In this document: piece by piece, positions 1 through 6,873 of the stretch | How the letters are laid out: each line of letters begins with the position of its first letter | Numbering within the stretch: the stretch's first letter is position 1 | DNA from: an uncultured Acidimicrobiaceae bacterium | Lineage (GTDB): Bacteria > Actinomycetota > Acidimicrobiia > Acidimicrobiales > Aldehydirespiratoraceae | Direction of reading: 5' to 3' | Assembly: GCA_913041415.1 (NCBI GenBank) | Contig: CAJWHS010000012.1 | Location: 1 to 43,107, forward strand | Length of the DNA: 43,107 bases | Notes under the pieces: model-generated | Told to the model about the DNA's origin: nothing | Databases searched by the model: none | The model's input: only the letters and a program-made list of their open reading frames with translations | Made by a program: the position numbers and the translations under genes

Positions 1-99
1 ATTTGTGTGATAGGGGCTTTCAAGTATTGCTTCCAAAGTATCCTACTGCAACATTATTATTAAATTATGAGCAGTTAGAACTTGCGTATTATCCAAAGG
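1..99 (+). other. AT-rich foreign fragment of a flavin amine oxidase
   Basis: Reading from base 3, the first ~34 codons encode a peptide with DRGFQVLLPKYP and YEQLELAYYPKGA. This matches the conserved segment after the FAD-binding N-terminus of NAD(P)/FAD amine oxidases; the intact homologue at 13442..14677 has DRGFQILLRAYP and HALDLRSFDPGA at the same spot. By my count 35 of the first 100 bases are G/C against 65 of the next 100. The homology stops in the bases where the MOSC homology of the next gene begins, so this is the middle of one gene joined to the 5' end of another. The donor looks like an AT-rich bacterium. An assembly chimera is the simplest reading; a real transfer junction is less likely. 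Confidence 0.75.
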
Positions 100-792
100 G
101 TGCGGTGGCGCTATCCGATCAAATCGATTGGCGGCGAGCGGCTCGACGTTGCCGAGATCACCGAGTTCGGCATCATCGGCGACCGTGGCTGGGGCCTGGT
201 CGACGAGGACACGGGCAACGTTCTCACCGCCCGTCGGGCGCCCACGTTGTTGATGGCGACGGGCGCGATCGTCGACGGTGCGCTGGTGACGACCACGGTC
301 GAAGGTGATGTGCTGCGCACATCGGCCGACTACAGCGATTGGCTCGGTCAGCCGGTCCGGCTCGAACGCGCCGGCGACACCGGCGGCACCTACGAGAACC
401 CGATGGATTTCGAGAACGACGCCGACTGGATCAGCTGGCAAGGGCCCGCCGGCGCCTGGCACGACTCAGGGCGCGCTCGCGTCTCGATCGTCAGTACCGC
501 ATCCCTCGGCGACTGGGACGGTCGCCGGTTCCGTTCCAATGTGATCGTCGACGGCGCCGGTGAGAACAATCTGATCGGTGAGCGCATCACGATCGGCGCC
601 GCGACGCTCAACGTCACCAAGGGCATCGACCGGTGTGTGATGGTCACCCGTCCTCAGCCCGGCCTCGACCGCGACCTGTCCGTGTTGACGACACTTCTGA
701 GGGCCGATGTCACGACCCTCAGTGTCGGCGCCGCCGTCGAGGTCGCCGGAGCTGTCGGGGTCGGGGACGAGGTCATCGCGGTTCCCTCATGA
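100..792 (+). CDS. MOSC domain protein, 5' end cut by junction
   Basis: The protein has an N-terminal MOSC beta-barrel signature (RYPIKSIGGERLD) and a C-terminal MOSC domain with the conserved cysteine in DRCVMVTRPQPG. MOSC proteins are related to the molybdenum cofactor sulfurase C-terminus and act on or carry sulfur for Moco enzymes; the substrate here is unknown. Homologues usually start a few residues before the WRYPxKS motif. Here the bases before about 100 belong to an unrelated AT-rich sequence, so the true start is probably missing. TTG at 82 and GTG at 100 are the in-frame options that remain, and I give the GTG. Its stop overlaps the start of the next gene (ATGA), which suggests translational coupling. 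Confidence 0.8.
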   Translation: MRWRYPIKSIGGERLDVAEITEFGIIGDRGWGLVDEDTGNVLTARRAPTLLMATGAIVDGALVTTTVEGDVLRTSADYSDWLGQPVRLERAGDTGGTYENPMDFENDADWISWQGPAGAWHDSGRARVSIVSTASLGDWDGRRFRSNVIVDGAGENNLIGERITIGAATLNVTKGIDRCVMVTRPQPGLDRDLSVLTTLLRADVTTLSVGAAVEVAGAVGVGDEVIAVPS

Positions 793-1394
793 CCGCCCGC
801 CATCTGATCCTGTCTCTTGCCACGGTGATAGTGCTCTCCGCGTGCGGTGGAGGCGACATCGACGACACCCCCAGCGCAAGCGAGTCGCTCGCCATCGAAA
901 CCTATATCGGCAGCGAACTGTCGCTCGACGAGCAACGCTGCATTCTCGAGGGCACCCGGGTGCTCGACATCGAACCCGAACGCATCGCCGCCGACGATCT
1001 CACCGCGGATGAAGACGGCGAACTCCTCGCCATCGTTGCCGAGTGTCTCGAGGACCCGGCGTCGTTCGAGCCTTTCGTCGACTCCTTGATCGCCGGCGCA
1101 GCCGAAGGCGGCACCAACCTCACCCGCAGAGAGGCTCAGTGCGCGATCCGAGCGCTCGAGACCGACGGGGATGAGGAAGAGATCTTGGCGTGTCTGAGCG
1201 ACGAGACCCTCGACTCGATCGAGGATCCGACGATCGATCTGCTGAGCGACCAGTGCCGACGCGGCAACAACCAGGCGTGTGACGAGCTCTACCGGAGCGC
1301 TCCCGAGGACAGCGACGCCTCGATCTACGGCATGACGTGCGCGAACCGGCTGCCCGAAGGCACCGGCTTCACCTGCTTCGACGAACTCGGCTGA
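789..1394 (+). CDS. Small secreted lipoprotein, cysteine-rich, unknown function
   Basis: The protein has 201 residues. It begins with a short lipoprotein signal peptide: basic residues MTARH, a hydrophobic stretch LILSLATVIVL, then lipobox LSAC with the lipidated Cys at residue 19. The mature part is acidic and has Cys residues spaced through helical-looking segments (RCILEG, AECLED, AQCAIR, LACLSD, DQCRRG, QACDEL), which suggests disulfides outside the membrane. I do not recognise a named family. It starts inside the stop of the MOSC gene (ATGA overlap) and ends one base before the convergent DoxX gene. The sequence supports export and anchoring but not a specific role. Confidence 0.75.
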   Translation: MTARHLILSLATVIVLSACGGGDIDDTPSASESLAIETYIGSELSLDEQRCILEGTRVLDIEPERIAADDLTADEDGELLAIVAECLEDPASFEPFVDSLIAGAAEGGTNLTRREAQCAIRALETDGDEEEILACLSDETLDSIEDPTIDLLSDQCRRGNNQACDELYRSAPEDSDASIYGMTCANRLPEGTGFTCFDELG

Positions 1395-1943
1395 TCAGCT
1401 GTCGTCGCCGGCGGGCGGGCGGTAAAAGACCGCAAGCTGCGTGAGCGCGGCGCCGACGCCACCCGCGGCGGCGATCAACATGCCGGTGACGCCATCGAGA
1501 TCCTCAATGAGGCACAGCGCATGGTCGAGGCTGTACTCGCCGGGGCCGATGGTGGCGACGCCGATGACGAGGATGGCGTAGATGAAGTTCAGCTCGATGC
1601 CGTCCTTTGCCGACATGAAGCCGTTTTCCCAGTGGACCGTGGCGCCCGCCACCCACATGAGTGCGACGATGGCCAGTGCGGCGAGCGGAGTGAAGAGGCC
1701 GAGTGCGAAGAGGATGCCCGCCCCGAGTTCCGTGCTGGCGGCGAGGATCGCGTGGAAACGGCCCGGGCGCATGCCCATCGAGTCGAACCAGCTGGCGGTG
1801 CCATTGATCTTTCCGCCCTTGAAGAACTTCTGGTACCCGTGTGCGGCCATGGCAACGCCGGCGCAGACCCGAACTACCAACAGGCCCAGGCTCGCAGCGT
1901 CAGCATCGACGATGTGGTTCTGAGCGATCAGTGTGCTGGACAT
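1395..1943 (-). CDS. DoxX family membrane protein
   Basis: The protein has 182 residues with about four hydrophobic helices. The DoxX pattern is clear: LGLLVVRVCAGVAMAAHGYQKFF near the start, then ELGAGILFALGLFTPLAALAIVALM in the middle. DoxX proteins are small inner-membrane proteins linked to quinone or thiol redox reactions and oxidative stress in some actinobacteria; the exact role here is unknown. The start ATG at 1943 is preceded by a good Shine-Dalgarno sequence (GGAGAGGA), unlike most genes in this window, and is preferred over longer in-frame starts. It is divergent from the thiolase-like gene 42 bp away. Confidence 0.85.
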   Translation of the reverse strand: MSSTLIAQNHIVDADAASLGLLVVRVCAGVAMAAHGYQKFFKGGKINGTASWFDSMGMRPGRFHAILAASTELGAGILFALGLFTPLAALAIVALMWVAGATVHWENGFMSAKDGIELNFIYAILVIGVATIGPGEYSLDHALCLIEDLDGVTGMLIAAAGGVGAALTQLAVFYRPPAGDDS

Positions 1944-1985
1944 GGGGATCTCCTCTCCGGCGGCGCAGTGTAGAAGACTCGCTCG

Positions 1986-3065
1986 ATGCCCGTCTCCATC
2001 CTCGCCGCCGTGCGGAGCCCGTTTGCCGAGGCCGATGGCGTGCTGGCGGGCTGGCATCCGGTTGATCTGAGTGTCGAGATCGCCGACGCTGCGATCACCC
2101 GAGCGGGGGTAACGGCGGCGTCACTCGATCATGTATGGGTGGGGTGCGACGAACCGGTCGGCGCGCAGGGTGCCAATCTCACTCGGGCGATCGTGCTCGC
2201 AGCCGGTTGGCCGGTCGCCCTCGGCGGCACGGTCGTCGAGGCCGGCCCCCACAGCGGTGTGGCTGCGCTCGGCGCTGCGGTCGACGCCATCGATGCCGGG
2301 CGGGTCGAGCGGGCGATCGTGCTCGGCGTCTCGAGCGCGTCGATCGTGCAGCCCGGTGCCGCTGCTCTCGCTCGCCTTTACGGACGTCCCTGGGGTGATG
2401 GTCCTGCGGCCCGCTTCGCCGACGACGGCGGACTCGTCCCGCCAGTCGTTGCCGCCGACCGCCACGCAGCAGCGTTGGGAATTGATCGGTTTGCGCAGGA
2501 CGAGTGGGGACGGCGGGCGCTTGGACGTCGCACTCCCCCGCCCGCCGGAGCGATCCTGGCCGTCGGCGCCCGACCCGGCGATGCGGTCGCCGTCCAGCGC
2601 GACACGCCCGTGACCACCGACGTTATGCGTTCCATCGCCCACGACCTCGAACCGATCTTCGACACCAACGGCACCACCACCGCCCTGACGTTCGCGCCGG
2701 CTGCGGACGGTGTCGTTGCACTTGTGCTCGGCCGCGCTGGCGAGGCGCTCGGTGAAGTCGAGATGACGACGAGCCTCGCCGGCTCGCCACTCGACGTCGT
2801 CTCCGTTCGCCCCGATCGCGCCGTGGATCGGCTGGACCTCGCAGCGATCTCGGCATCGACCGCGTTGGCGGCCCTCGCACTCAACGAGTTCGACCCGGCT
2901 CTGGTCGACATCGACGGGAGCACGACAGCGGTCGGCGACGCGGCCGCCGCCGAAGATCTCCGCCCCTTGGTCGATGGTCTGCACCGTTCGCCGCCGAGCA
3001 CCACCGGCTTCGGTGCCCGCGTCGGTGCCGGTGCTGCGGCAGGTTACGTCTGGAGGCGGCTCTAG
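1986..3065 (+). CDS. Thiolase-fold protein lacking catalytic residues
   Basis: The protein has 359 residues and is thiolase-like along its length: VSILAAVRSPF at the N-terminus, DHVWVGCDEPVGAQGANLTRAI, and LVPPVVAADRHAAALGIDR like the thiolase loop domain. The active sites are gone. The nucleophile Cys motif (NxxCxSG) reads EAGPHSG with Pro at residue 88. The GHP motif reads VGDAA near residue 318. The C-terminal CxGGG reads RVGAG near residue 345. With no nucleophile, no His and no second Cys it cannot be a normal acetyl-CoA acetyltransferase. The frame is open and its codon use matches neighbours, so it looks maintained as a pseudoenzyme, perhaps a CoA-ester-binding or partner subunit (inference). 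It ends 9 bp before the zinc-ribbon gene. Confidence 0.8.
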   Translation: MPVSILAAVRSPFAEADGVLAGWHPVDLSVEIADAAITRAGVTAASLDHVWVGCDEPVGAQGANLTRAIVLAAGWPVALGGTVVEAGPHSGVAALGAAVDAIDAGRVERAIVLGVSSASIVQPGAAALARLYGRPWGDGPAARFADDGGLVPPVVAADRHAAALGIDRFAQDEWGRRALGRRTPPPAGAILAVGARPGDAVAVQRDTPVTTDVMRSIAHDLEPIFDTNGTTTALTFAPAADGVVALVLGRAGEALGEVEMTTSLAGSPLDVVSVRPDRAVDRLDLAAISASTALAALALNEFDPALVDIDGSTTAVGDAAAAEDLRPLVDGLHRSPPSTTGFGARVGAGAAAGYVWRRL

Positions 3066-3074
3066 CCTGATGGT

Positions 3075-3344
3075 GTGGAGCTCTTCGGCTACCCCATCCT
3101 CAACATCGCCATTGCGATCACGATCGGTTACTTTTTTTGGCGTACTGGGTTTCGGATCCTGCGCGGCATGGCGGCGCCGATCCCCGAGCCGCCTCCGCCG
3201 GGTGAACTGCGTAAGGTCAAGATCATGTACCGCTGCGGCATCTGCGGTACCGAGGTTCGGATGACGGTGGCACCCGATCAGGAGCCCCCGCCGCCTCGCC
3301 ACTGTCTTGAGGACATGGACCTCGTCGCCCCGATCAACGACTGA
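3075..3344 (+). CDS. Small membrane protein with C-terminal zinc ribbon
   Basis: The protein has 89 residues. A single N-terminal membrane segment (ILNIAIAITIGYFFW) is followed by a Pro-rich linker (PIPEPPPPGEL) and a metal-binding tail with CGIC then RHCLED, which fits a zinc ribbon facing the cytoplasm. I do not recognise a named family, and the function is unknown. The start is GTG at 3075. A TAGCCT hexamer at 3063..3068 ends 6 bases upstream, inside the end of the thiolase-like gene, so it may have its own leaderless transcript as well as read-through. Confidence 0.7.
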   Translation: MELFGYPILNIAIAITIGYFFWRTGFRILRGMAAPIPEPPPPGELRKVKIMYRCGICGTEVRMTVAPDQEPPPPRHCLEDMDLVAPIND

Positions 3345-3360
3345 TTCCCGGCGAACCACA

Positions 3361-3381
3361 TTGTCCACAGCCTGTGGACAA
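3361..3381. promoter_or_regulatory. Inverted pair of DnaA boxes upstream of crgA
   Basis: A perfect inverted repeat has arms TTGTCCACAG (3361..3370) and CTGTGGACAA (3372..3381) around one central C. Each arm contains TTGTCCACA, the DnaA-box form common in high-GC actinobacteria. It lies about 40 bp upstream of a good promoter for crgA (GTGAAC at 3420, 17 bp, TATCCT at 3443). It could be a DnaA-controlled operator tying a septation gene to replication. A single pair is too few for an origin. Confidence 0.6.
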
Positions 3382-3455
3382 CGGTGGGGAGAATTACACG
3401 GATGTGATTCCGGACCAGGGTGAACCGACTTCCGAACCGGCCTATCCTCTCCGCC

Positions 3456-3740
3456 ATGTCGCAGAAGCCTGCCAAGCGTCGAGTGTCCGGTGGTCGTACC
3501 ACGCCGAAGGGCACGCGCCCCGATGGTTTCACCCCCGAGACCGTGAGCCACACCGGCCACGAAGACCTGCCGCCGAGCCCGCCGTGGGTCCCTGCTTTGA
3601 TGTTCGGCCTGCTCGGCCTCGGCATCGCCGTGATCTTGCTCAACTATGTCGGCTCGATCTGGGACACCAACAACGGCATCCTGTTGCTTGGCCTCGGCAT
3701 GATTCTCGGCGGCATCGTGACCGCCACCCAATACCGCTGA
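3456..3740 (+). CDS. crgA: CrgA-type cell division inhibitor/septation protein
   Basis: The protein has 94 residues. A basic N-terminus (KPAKRRVSGGRTTPKG) is followed by two membrane helices, SPPWVPALMFGLLGLGIAVI and GILLLGLGMILGGIV, and ends TATQYR. This order and the WVP before helix 1 match CrgA, the actinobacterial membrane protein that sits at the division site with FtsZ and peptidoglycan synthases. The ATG at 3456 follows TATCCT (3443..3448) by 7 bases and has a -35-like GTGAAC 17 bp further up, so it is likely leaderless. The inverted DnaA boxes lie in the same 111-bp gap. It is convergent with dcd. Confidence 0.85.
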   Translation: MSQKPAKRRVSGGRTTPKGTRPDGFTPETVSHTGHEDLPPSPPWVPALMFGLLGLGIAVILLNYVGSIWDTNNGILLLGLGMILGGIVTATQYR

Positions 3741-3756
3741 CGCTCCGACACCCGAC

Positions 3757-4326
3757 TCAGTCGAAGTTCTCCCAATAGCGGCTCGGCATCGGGCCCTGCT
3801 GGTGCTTGTACTTCGATTTGAGCTCGCTCGACCCGTACGGAGTATCGGCAGGGGTGGTCATCTGCTGGAAGCTGATCTGTCCGATCTTCATGTTCGGGTA
3901 CAGCGTGATCGGCAGGTTGGCGACATTGCTCAGTTCAAGCGTGAGCTGGCCGTCGAAACCGGCATCGACGAAACCGGCCGTCGAGTGAATAAGCAATCCG
4001 AGACGACCGAGTGACGACTTGCCCTCAAGACGAGCGACGAGATCGTCGGGCACAGCGACGCGCTCCAGGGTCGAGCCGAGCACGAACTCGCCCGGGTGGA
4101 GAATGAACGGCTCCTCACCGCTGCCGGGCACCTCGACCAGCTCGGTCAGCTCTTCGAGGTTCTGCTTCACGTTGATGTGCCCCATGGCGTGGTTCTTGAA
4201 CACCCGGAAGAACCGGTCAAGACGAAGATCGATCGACGACGGCTGCAACGAGTCCGGGCTGAGCGGGTCGATAACGATGCGCCCGGTGTCGAGCTGCTCG
4301 CGAAGGGTACGGTCGGACAGGATCAC
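3757..4326 (-). CDS. dcd: dCTP deaminase, probably dUMP-forming
   Basis: The protein has 189 residues and aligns along its whole length with actinobacterial Dcd: [69 protein letters not shown], then [20 protein letters not shown]. The enzyme deaminates dCTP. The mycobacterial homologue of the same length also hydrolyses the product to dUMP, and the match to its nucleotide site and C-terminal region (YGSS, SKY, QGP) makes that likely here. It overlaps the end of tdk by four bases (ATGA), so the two form one operon supplying dUMP and dTMP precursors. It is translated by coupling, with no separate promoter seen. Confidence 0.95.
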   Translation of the reverse strand: MILSDRTLREQLDTGRIVIDPLSPDSLQPSSIDLRLDRFFRVFKNHAMGHINVKQNLEELTELVEVPGSGEEPFILHPGEFVLGSTLERVAVPDDLVARLEGKSSLGRLGLLIHSTAGFVDAGFDGQLTLELSNVANLPITLYPNMKIGQISFQQMTTPADTPYGSSELKSKYKHQQGPMPSRYWENFD

Positions 4327-5060
4327 GGGTTTTCTCCAGCGGTCTGCGTGGCGTGCAGGGGTGTCGGGACAGCGTCGGGATCGACCTCGACGGGTCCGCT
4401 TCGATCAGGGTGGTCGCCGGGTCGGGCGTCGTCGACGTCGAGCAACTCGAGTTGGGCACCGCGGGCGGCTTGCGCGCCCTCCATCCAGTGACGGCGACAC
4501 AGCAGGTCGTAGGTGACCTCGCCGGCGGTTGGCCCGCTGGTGTCGCCCACAACGACGGTGGCACCGCTGATGACCTGGACTCCGTCGACAAATCGGGCGT
4601 TGTGCGTGGCGCGTGCGCCGCACCAGCACCGGGCTTCGACCTGGATCTCGGTGCGGGTGTCGGCGAGCTCCATCAGCCGGGCCGACCCGTCGAACATGAC
4701 GCCCTGGAAGGTGGTGAGGAGACCGAACGTGTAGACGTCGACGCCGAGTTCGTCGACAACTCGGGCCAACTGCTCGCATTGGGCCGGCTGATAGAACTGC
4801 ACCTCGTCGCAGATCACCGCGTTGAGATGGCCGAGTGACTTGGCCCGCTGCCGGATGAGGTCGAAGAGGTCAGACGGCGGCTCGACGATTTCGGCGTCGG
4901 CCGAAACGCCGAGACGGCTCGACACTCGACCTTCTCGCCGGTCGAGCTGGGTCATCAGCAGGGTGGTGAGACCACGGGCGCGCAGGTTGTGGTGGATCTG
5001 CAGGGCCTGGGTGCTTTTCCCCGACCCCATCGTCCCGAAGGTGAACCGCAGCTTCGCCAT
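4323..5060 (-). CDS. tdk: Thymidine kinase, type II
   Basis: The protein has 245 residues. It has Walker [10 protein letters not shown] at residues 9-17, Walker B DEVQFY near 85-90, and a zinc-binding lasso with cysteines at 145 and 147 (CWC) and C188/H191 (CRRH). Type II thymidine kinases phosphorylate thymidine or deoxyuridine for salvage. The last ~45 residues are an acidic low-complexity tail beyond the usual family end. It is the first gene of a tdk-dcd operon. A TAGGGT hexamer (minus-strand reading of 5069..5074) ends 8 bases before the ATG, consistent with a leaderless start. Confidence 0.93.
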   Translation of the reverse strand: MAKLRFTFGTMGSGKSTQALQIHHNLRARGLTTLLMTQLDRREGRVSSRLGVSADAEIVEPPSDLFDLIRQRAKSLGHLNAVICDEVQFYQPAQCEQLARVVDELGVDVYTFGLLTTFQGVMFDGSARLMELADTRTEIQVEARCWCGARATHNARFVDGVQVISGATVVVGDTSGPTAGEVTYDLLCRRHWMEGAQAARGAQLELLDVDDARPGDHPDRSGPVEVDPDAVPTPLHATQTAGENP

Positions 5061-5099
5061 CGGCGGCGACCCTACCCGCTCAGCGGGGTCACTATCGCC

Positions 5100-5722
5100 T
5101 CAACTTCCCGACGGCGCTGACCAACGCTCGACGAGCACGGCGTCCGCCTTGACCGCGCCCGTCCAGCAGTACAGCAAGACGGTCGGCTCGGCCCCGAAAC
5201 GCTACGCATGGCGGTGCCAGGGCGGGTTGTGTACGGCGTCGCCCGGGACCGAGTCGGTCCAGGTTCCGTCCCCGCTGCCGGACGCCGGCGTGCCGGCGTC
5301 CGGCAGCGGGGACGTGGTAGAGCTCCTCTGCTTCGTGCTCGTCAAGCGGGTACTCGAGGTGCGGGCCCCACACACCGATCCCGACTCGCACCGACAGGTG
5401 TTTGATGATCGACGGCGCAGGACCCACGAGCTGCACGTACCCATAGTTGGCGAGGTACTCCTCGCTCAGGATGTCGAGGTAACCGACGGCCTGACGCCAG
5501 GGCAGATCGTGGGCGATGCGGAGAAACTCCTCGATGACGGTGTCCAAGGCCGCATCACCGCTCAGACCGACAACGGCCAGGTGGCGGTGGAGCGGGAGGA
5601 GTCTCGTCAGACGAGCGAACCGCATCCAGCACGTCGAGCACCTCGGCGACCATCGGGAACTCCGGCACCGTCGGTCGCGAGCAGTGGAACGCTGCGATTC
5701 GGCCGAGCAACTCGTTGATCAC
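5100..5722 (-). pseudogene. DMSP-lyase-family cupin, decayed
   Basis: Pieces of one protein occur in different minus-strand frames. The N-terminus (INELLGRIAAFH, VLDVLDAVRSSDETP) starts at GTG 5722. After a frameshift near 5595 come LPLHRHLAVV, DLPWRQAVGYLDIL and then the metal-site cupin motif YPLDEHEAEELYHV. Past a 46-bp hairpin the frame changes again to GTWTDSVPGDAVHNPPWHRHA, an in-frame TAG follows (about 5205), then GAEPTVLLYCWTGAV to TGA at 5100. The motif order fits the dimethylsulfoniopropionate lyase cupin family (DddL/DddQ type), which cleaves DMSP to acrylate and dimethyl sulfide. At least three lesions make it non-functional unless the sequence is wrong. Family membership does not prove that the ancestor used DMSP. 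Confidence 0.65.
5268..5313. repeat. Perfect 22-bp inverted repeat inside the cupin pseudogene
   Basis: The two 22-base arms (5268..5289 and 5292..5313) are exact reverse complements separated by GT. On the coding strand, removing 22 bases from the centre would restore one reading frame across the site (HVPAAG joined to SGDGTW) and leave a shorter natural palindrome of the form CCCCGCTGCCGGCAGCGGGG. The lesion therefore looks like a palindromic insertion at the centre of an existing palindrome. It could be a replication-slippage event or an artefact of hairpin DNA. Confidence 0.8.
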
Positions 5723-5755
5723 GCCCCGAGTGTGCCGCTACGCTCGGCGCTCTTC

Positions 5756-5829
5756 GCGGGTGTAGTTCAATGGTAGAACATCAGCTTCCCAAGCTGAGAA
5801 CGCGAGTTCGATTCTCGTCACCCGCTCCA
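5756..5829 (+). tRNA. tRNA-Gly (anticodon CCC)
   Basis: A cloverleaf can be folded. The acceptor GCGGGTG (5756..5762) pairs with CACCCGC (5819..5825). The D arm is GTTC AATGGTA GAAC. The anticodon stem is TCAGC/GCTGA with loop TTCCCAA, giving anticodon CCC, which reads GGG glycine codons. The T arm has loop TTCGATT. The discriminator base is T, and the CCA end is encoded (5827..5829). The next gene has an unusual base composition, which makes this tRNA a possible integration site, but I see no integrase and no repeat of the tRNA 3' end. Confidence 0.95.
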
Positions 5830-5903
5830 CGGCGATTCCAAAGCGCAGGCCTGGCCTCTAAACAAGCAGCGCCACTCATGGCTGGCACGCTTGACCCGGA
5901 TAA

Positions 5904-5925
5904 GACCTGAGACCACGATCAGGTC
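5904..5925. repeat. 7-bp inverted repeat just before phosphatase start
   Basis: The arms GACCTGA (5904..5910) and TCAGGTC (5919..5925) are exact reverse complements with an 8-base spacer, and end one base before the chosen GTG start at 5927. This could be an operator or an RNA hairpin that limits translation. If the real start is the upstream TTG at 5891, the repeat would be inside the coding region. Confidence 0.45.
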
Positions 5926-5926
5926 G

Positions 5927-6454
5927 GTGACCACGAGCCCAACGAATCGCTCCTACTGGGTAGTCCCCGGCAAGCTCGCCGCCGGCGCCTATCCCAACAC
6001 ACATTCGGTCGTATCCGACGATCAGTTTGACGTTGTCGAGCAATTGCTTCGAGTTGGAATTGGAGACTTTGTCAATCTGACGCAGGACAGTCCGGGCGGC
6101 ACGGAGAGCCATCTGGTGCGCTACGACAAGGCCATCAACGGGCGGGCAAGCGTCAGTCGTTTCGAAATTCCAGACTTCGCCATTCCAACCGTTCAAGCGA
6201 TGGCCGCAATCCTCGACCACATTGACCGACAACTCGCCGCTGGCCTTGGCGTTTACGTTCACTGTTGGGCGGGTCTCGGCCGAACCGGCACGGTCGTTGG
6301 ATGCTGGCTCGTCCGGCATCGGCTTGCCAACAGTGACGACGTTCTCTCCGTGATCGCAAAACGGCGCAAAGGCAACCAACGAGCCGGAGATCACGCCAGC
6401 CCCGAGACAGCGGCACAACGAATGTTCGTGCGTGCGTGGCCAACAGGGAGTTGA
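5927..6454 (+). CDS. Dual-specificity/tyrosine protein phosphatase
   Basis: The protein has 175 residues from GTG 5927. It carries the Cys-phosphatase signature HCWAGLGRTGT: the nucleophile Cys is about residue 113 and the phosphate-binding Arg about 119. A likely general acid Asp is in FEIPDFAIPT about 30 residues earlier. The size and motif fit the small dual-specificity family, which removes phosphate from Tyr, Ser/Thr or non-protein substrates such as phosphoinositides or RNA caps; the substrate is unknown. The gene directly follows tRNA-Gly and is compositionally odd: 51 of 100 bases in 6001..6100 are G/C, against about 65 nearby, and many codons end in A or T. This suggests recent transfer. 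The start is uncertain; TTG 5891 is an alternative. Confidence 0.8.
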   Translation: MTTSPTNRSYWVVPGKLAAGAYPNTHSVVSDDQFDVVEQLLRVGIGDFVNLTQDSPGGTESHLVRYDKAINGRASVSRFEIPDFAIPTVQAMAAILDHIDRQLAAGLGVYVHCWAGLGRTGTVVGCWLVRHRLANSDDVLSVIAKRRKGNQRAGDHASPETAAQRMFVRAWPTGS

Positions 6455-6822
6455 TTTCTTCCAGCCCGGCGACAGCGTTGACCCGATTCGCCAACGGGGT
6501 TACCTCGACCGACGACTATGGGATGGCGTTCAACGCCGGGGTACCGACCGCCTCGGGCGAGGTTCGCTTCACAACAAACCCGTGGCTCCCGACCGCCGGC
6601 GACAACGTGACCGAGTGGCTGCCATATGACGGCGATGTCGAGCCGATCATCGTCAGGAGCGATGGCGGCGCCTTCGACCGCCAGATTCGACTCGTCGAAC
6701 GATGCGTGGGCGGAGGCCGCACTGAGGCACGGCGCCCGTCACCTCGGCTCCATGACTCGCTCGAGATCATGGGTTTCCTCACCGAGTGGGAAACCGTCTG
6801 CCTCGCCGAACATCAAGACTGA
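6436..6822 (+). CDS. Hypothetical protein, doubtful
   Basis: This is an open frame of 128 codons that begins inside the end of the phosphatase gene (19-bp overlap) and fills the gap before mlrC. Third positions are mostly G/C through about residue 80 and plausible after. Segments such as TSTDDYGMAFNAG and SLEIMGFLTEWETV look protein-like. I recognise no family. A second frame over 6626..6800 also gives protein-like sequence (SNDAWAEAALRHGARHLG), so a frameshifted remnant of a longer gene is possible. An internal ATG at 6523 is another start. Confidence 0.4.
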   Translation: MANRELISSSPATALTRFANGVTSTDDYGMAFNAGVPTASGEVRFTTNPWLPTAGDNVTEWLPYDGDVEPIIVRSDGGAFDRQIRLVERCVGGGRTEARRPSPRLHDSLEIMGFLTEWETVCLAEHQD

Positions 6823-6873
6823 CCCGCGCACGACCGGGCGGGCGCTGATCGCGGTCGAGCGCTACCGTTCGGC

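Noticed and set aside
3361-3381. Chromosomal origin of replication
   Set aside because: Only two DnaA boxes are seen, with no AT-rich unwinding region and no dnaA or dnaN gene nearby.
5756-6454. Integrated mobile element at tRNA-Gly
   Set aside because: There is no integrase, no transposase and no repeat of the tRNA 3' end downstream. Only a base-composition hint remains, kept as a low-interest finding.
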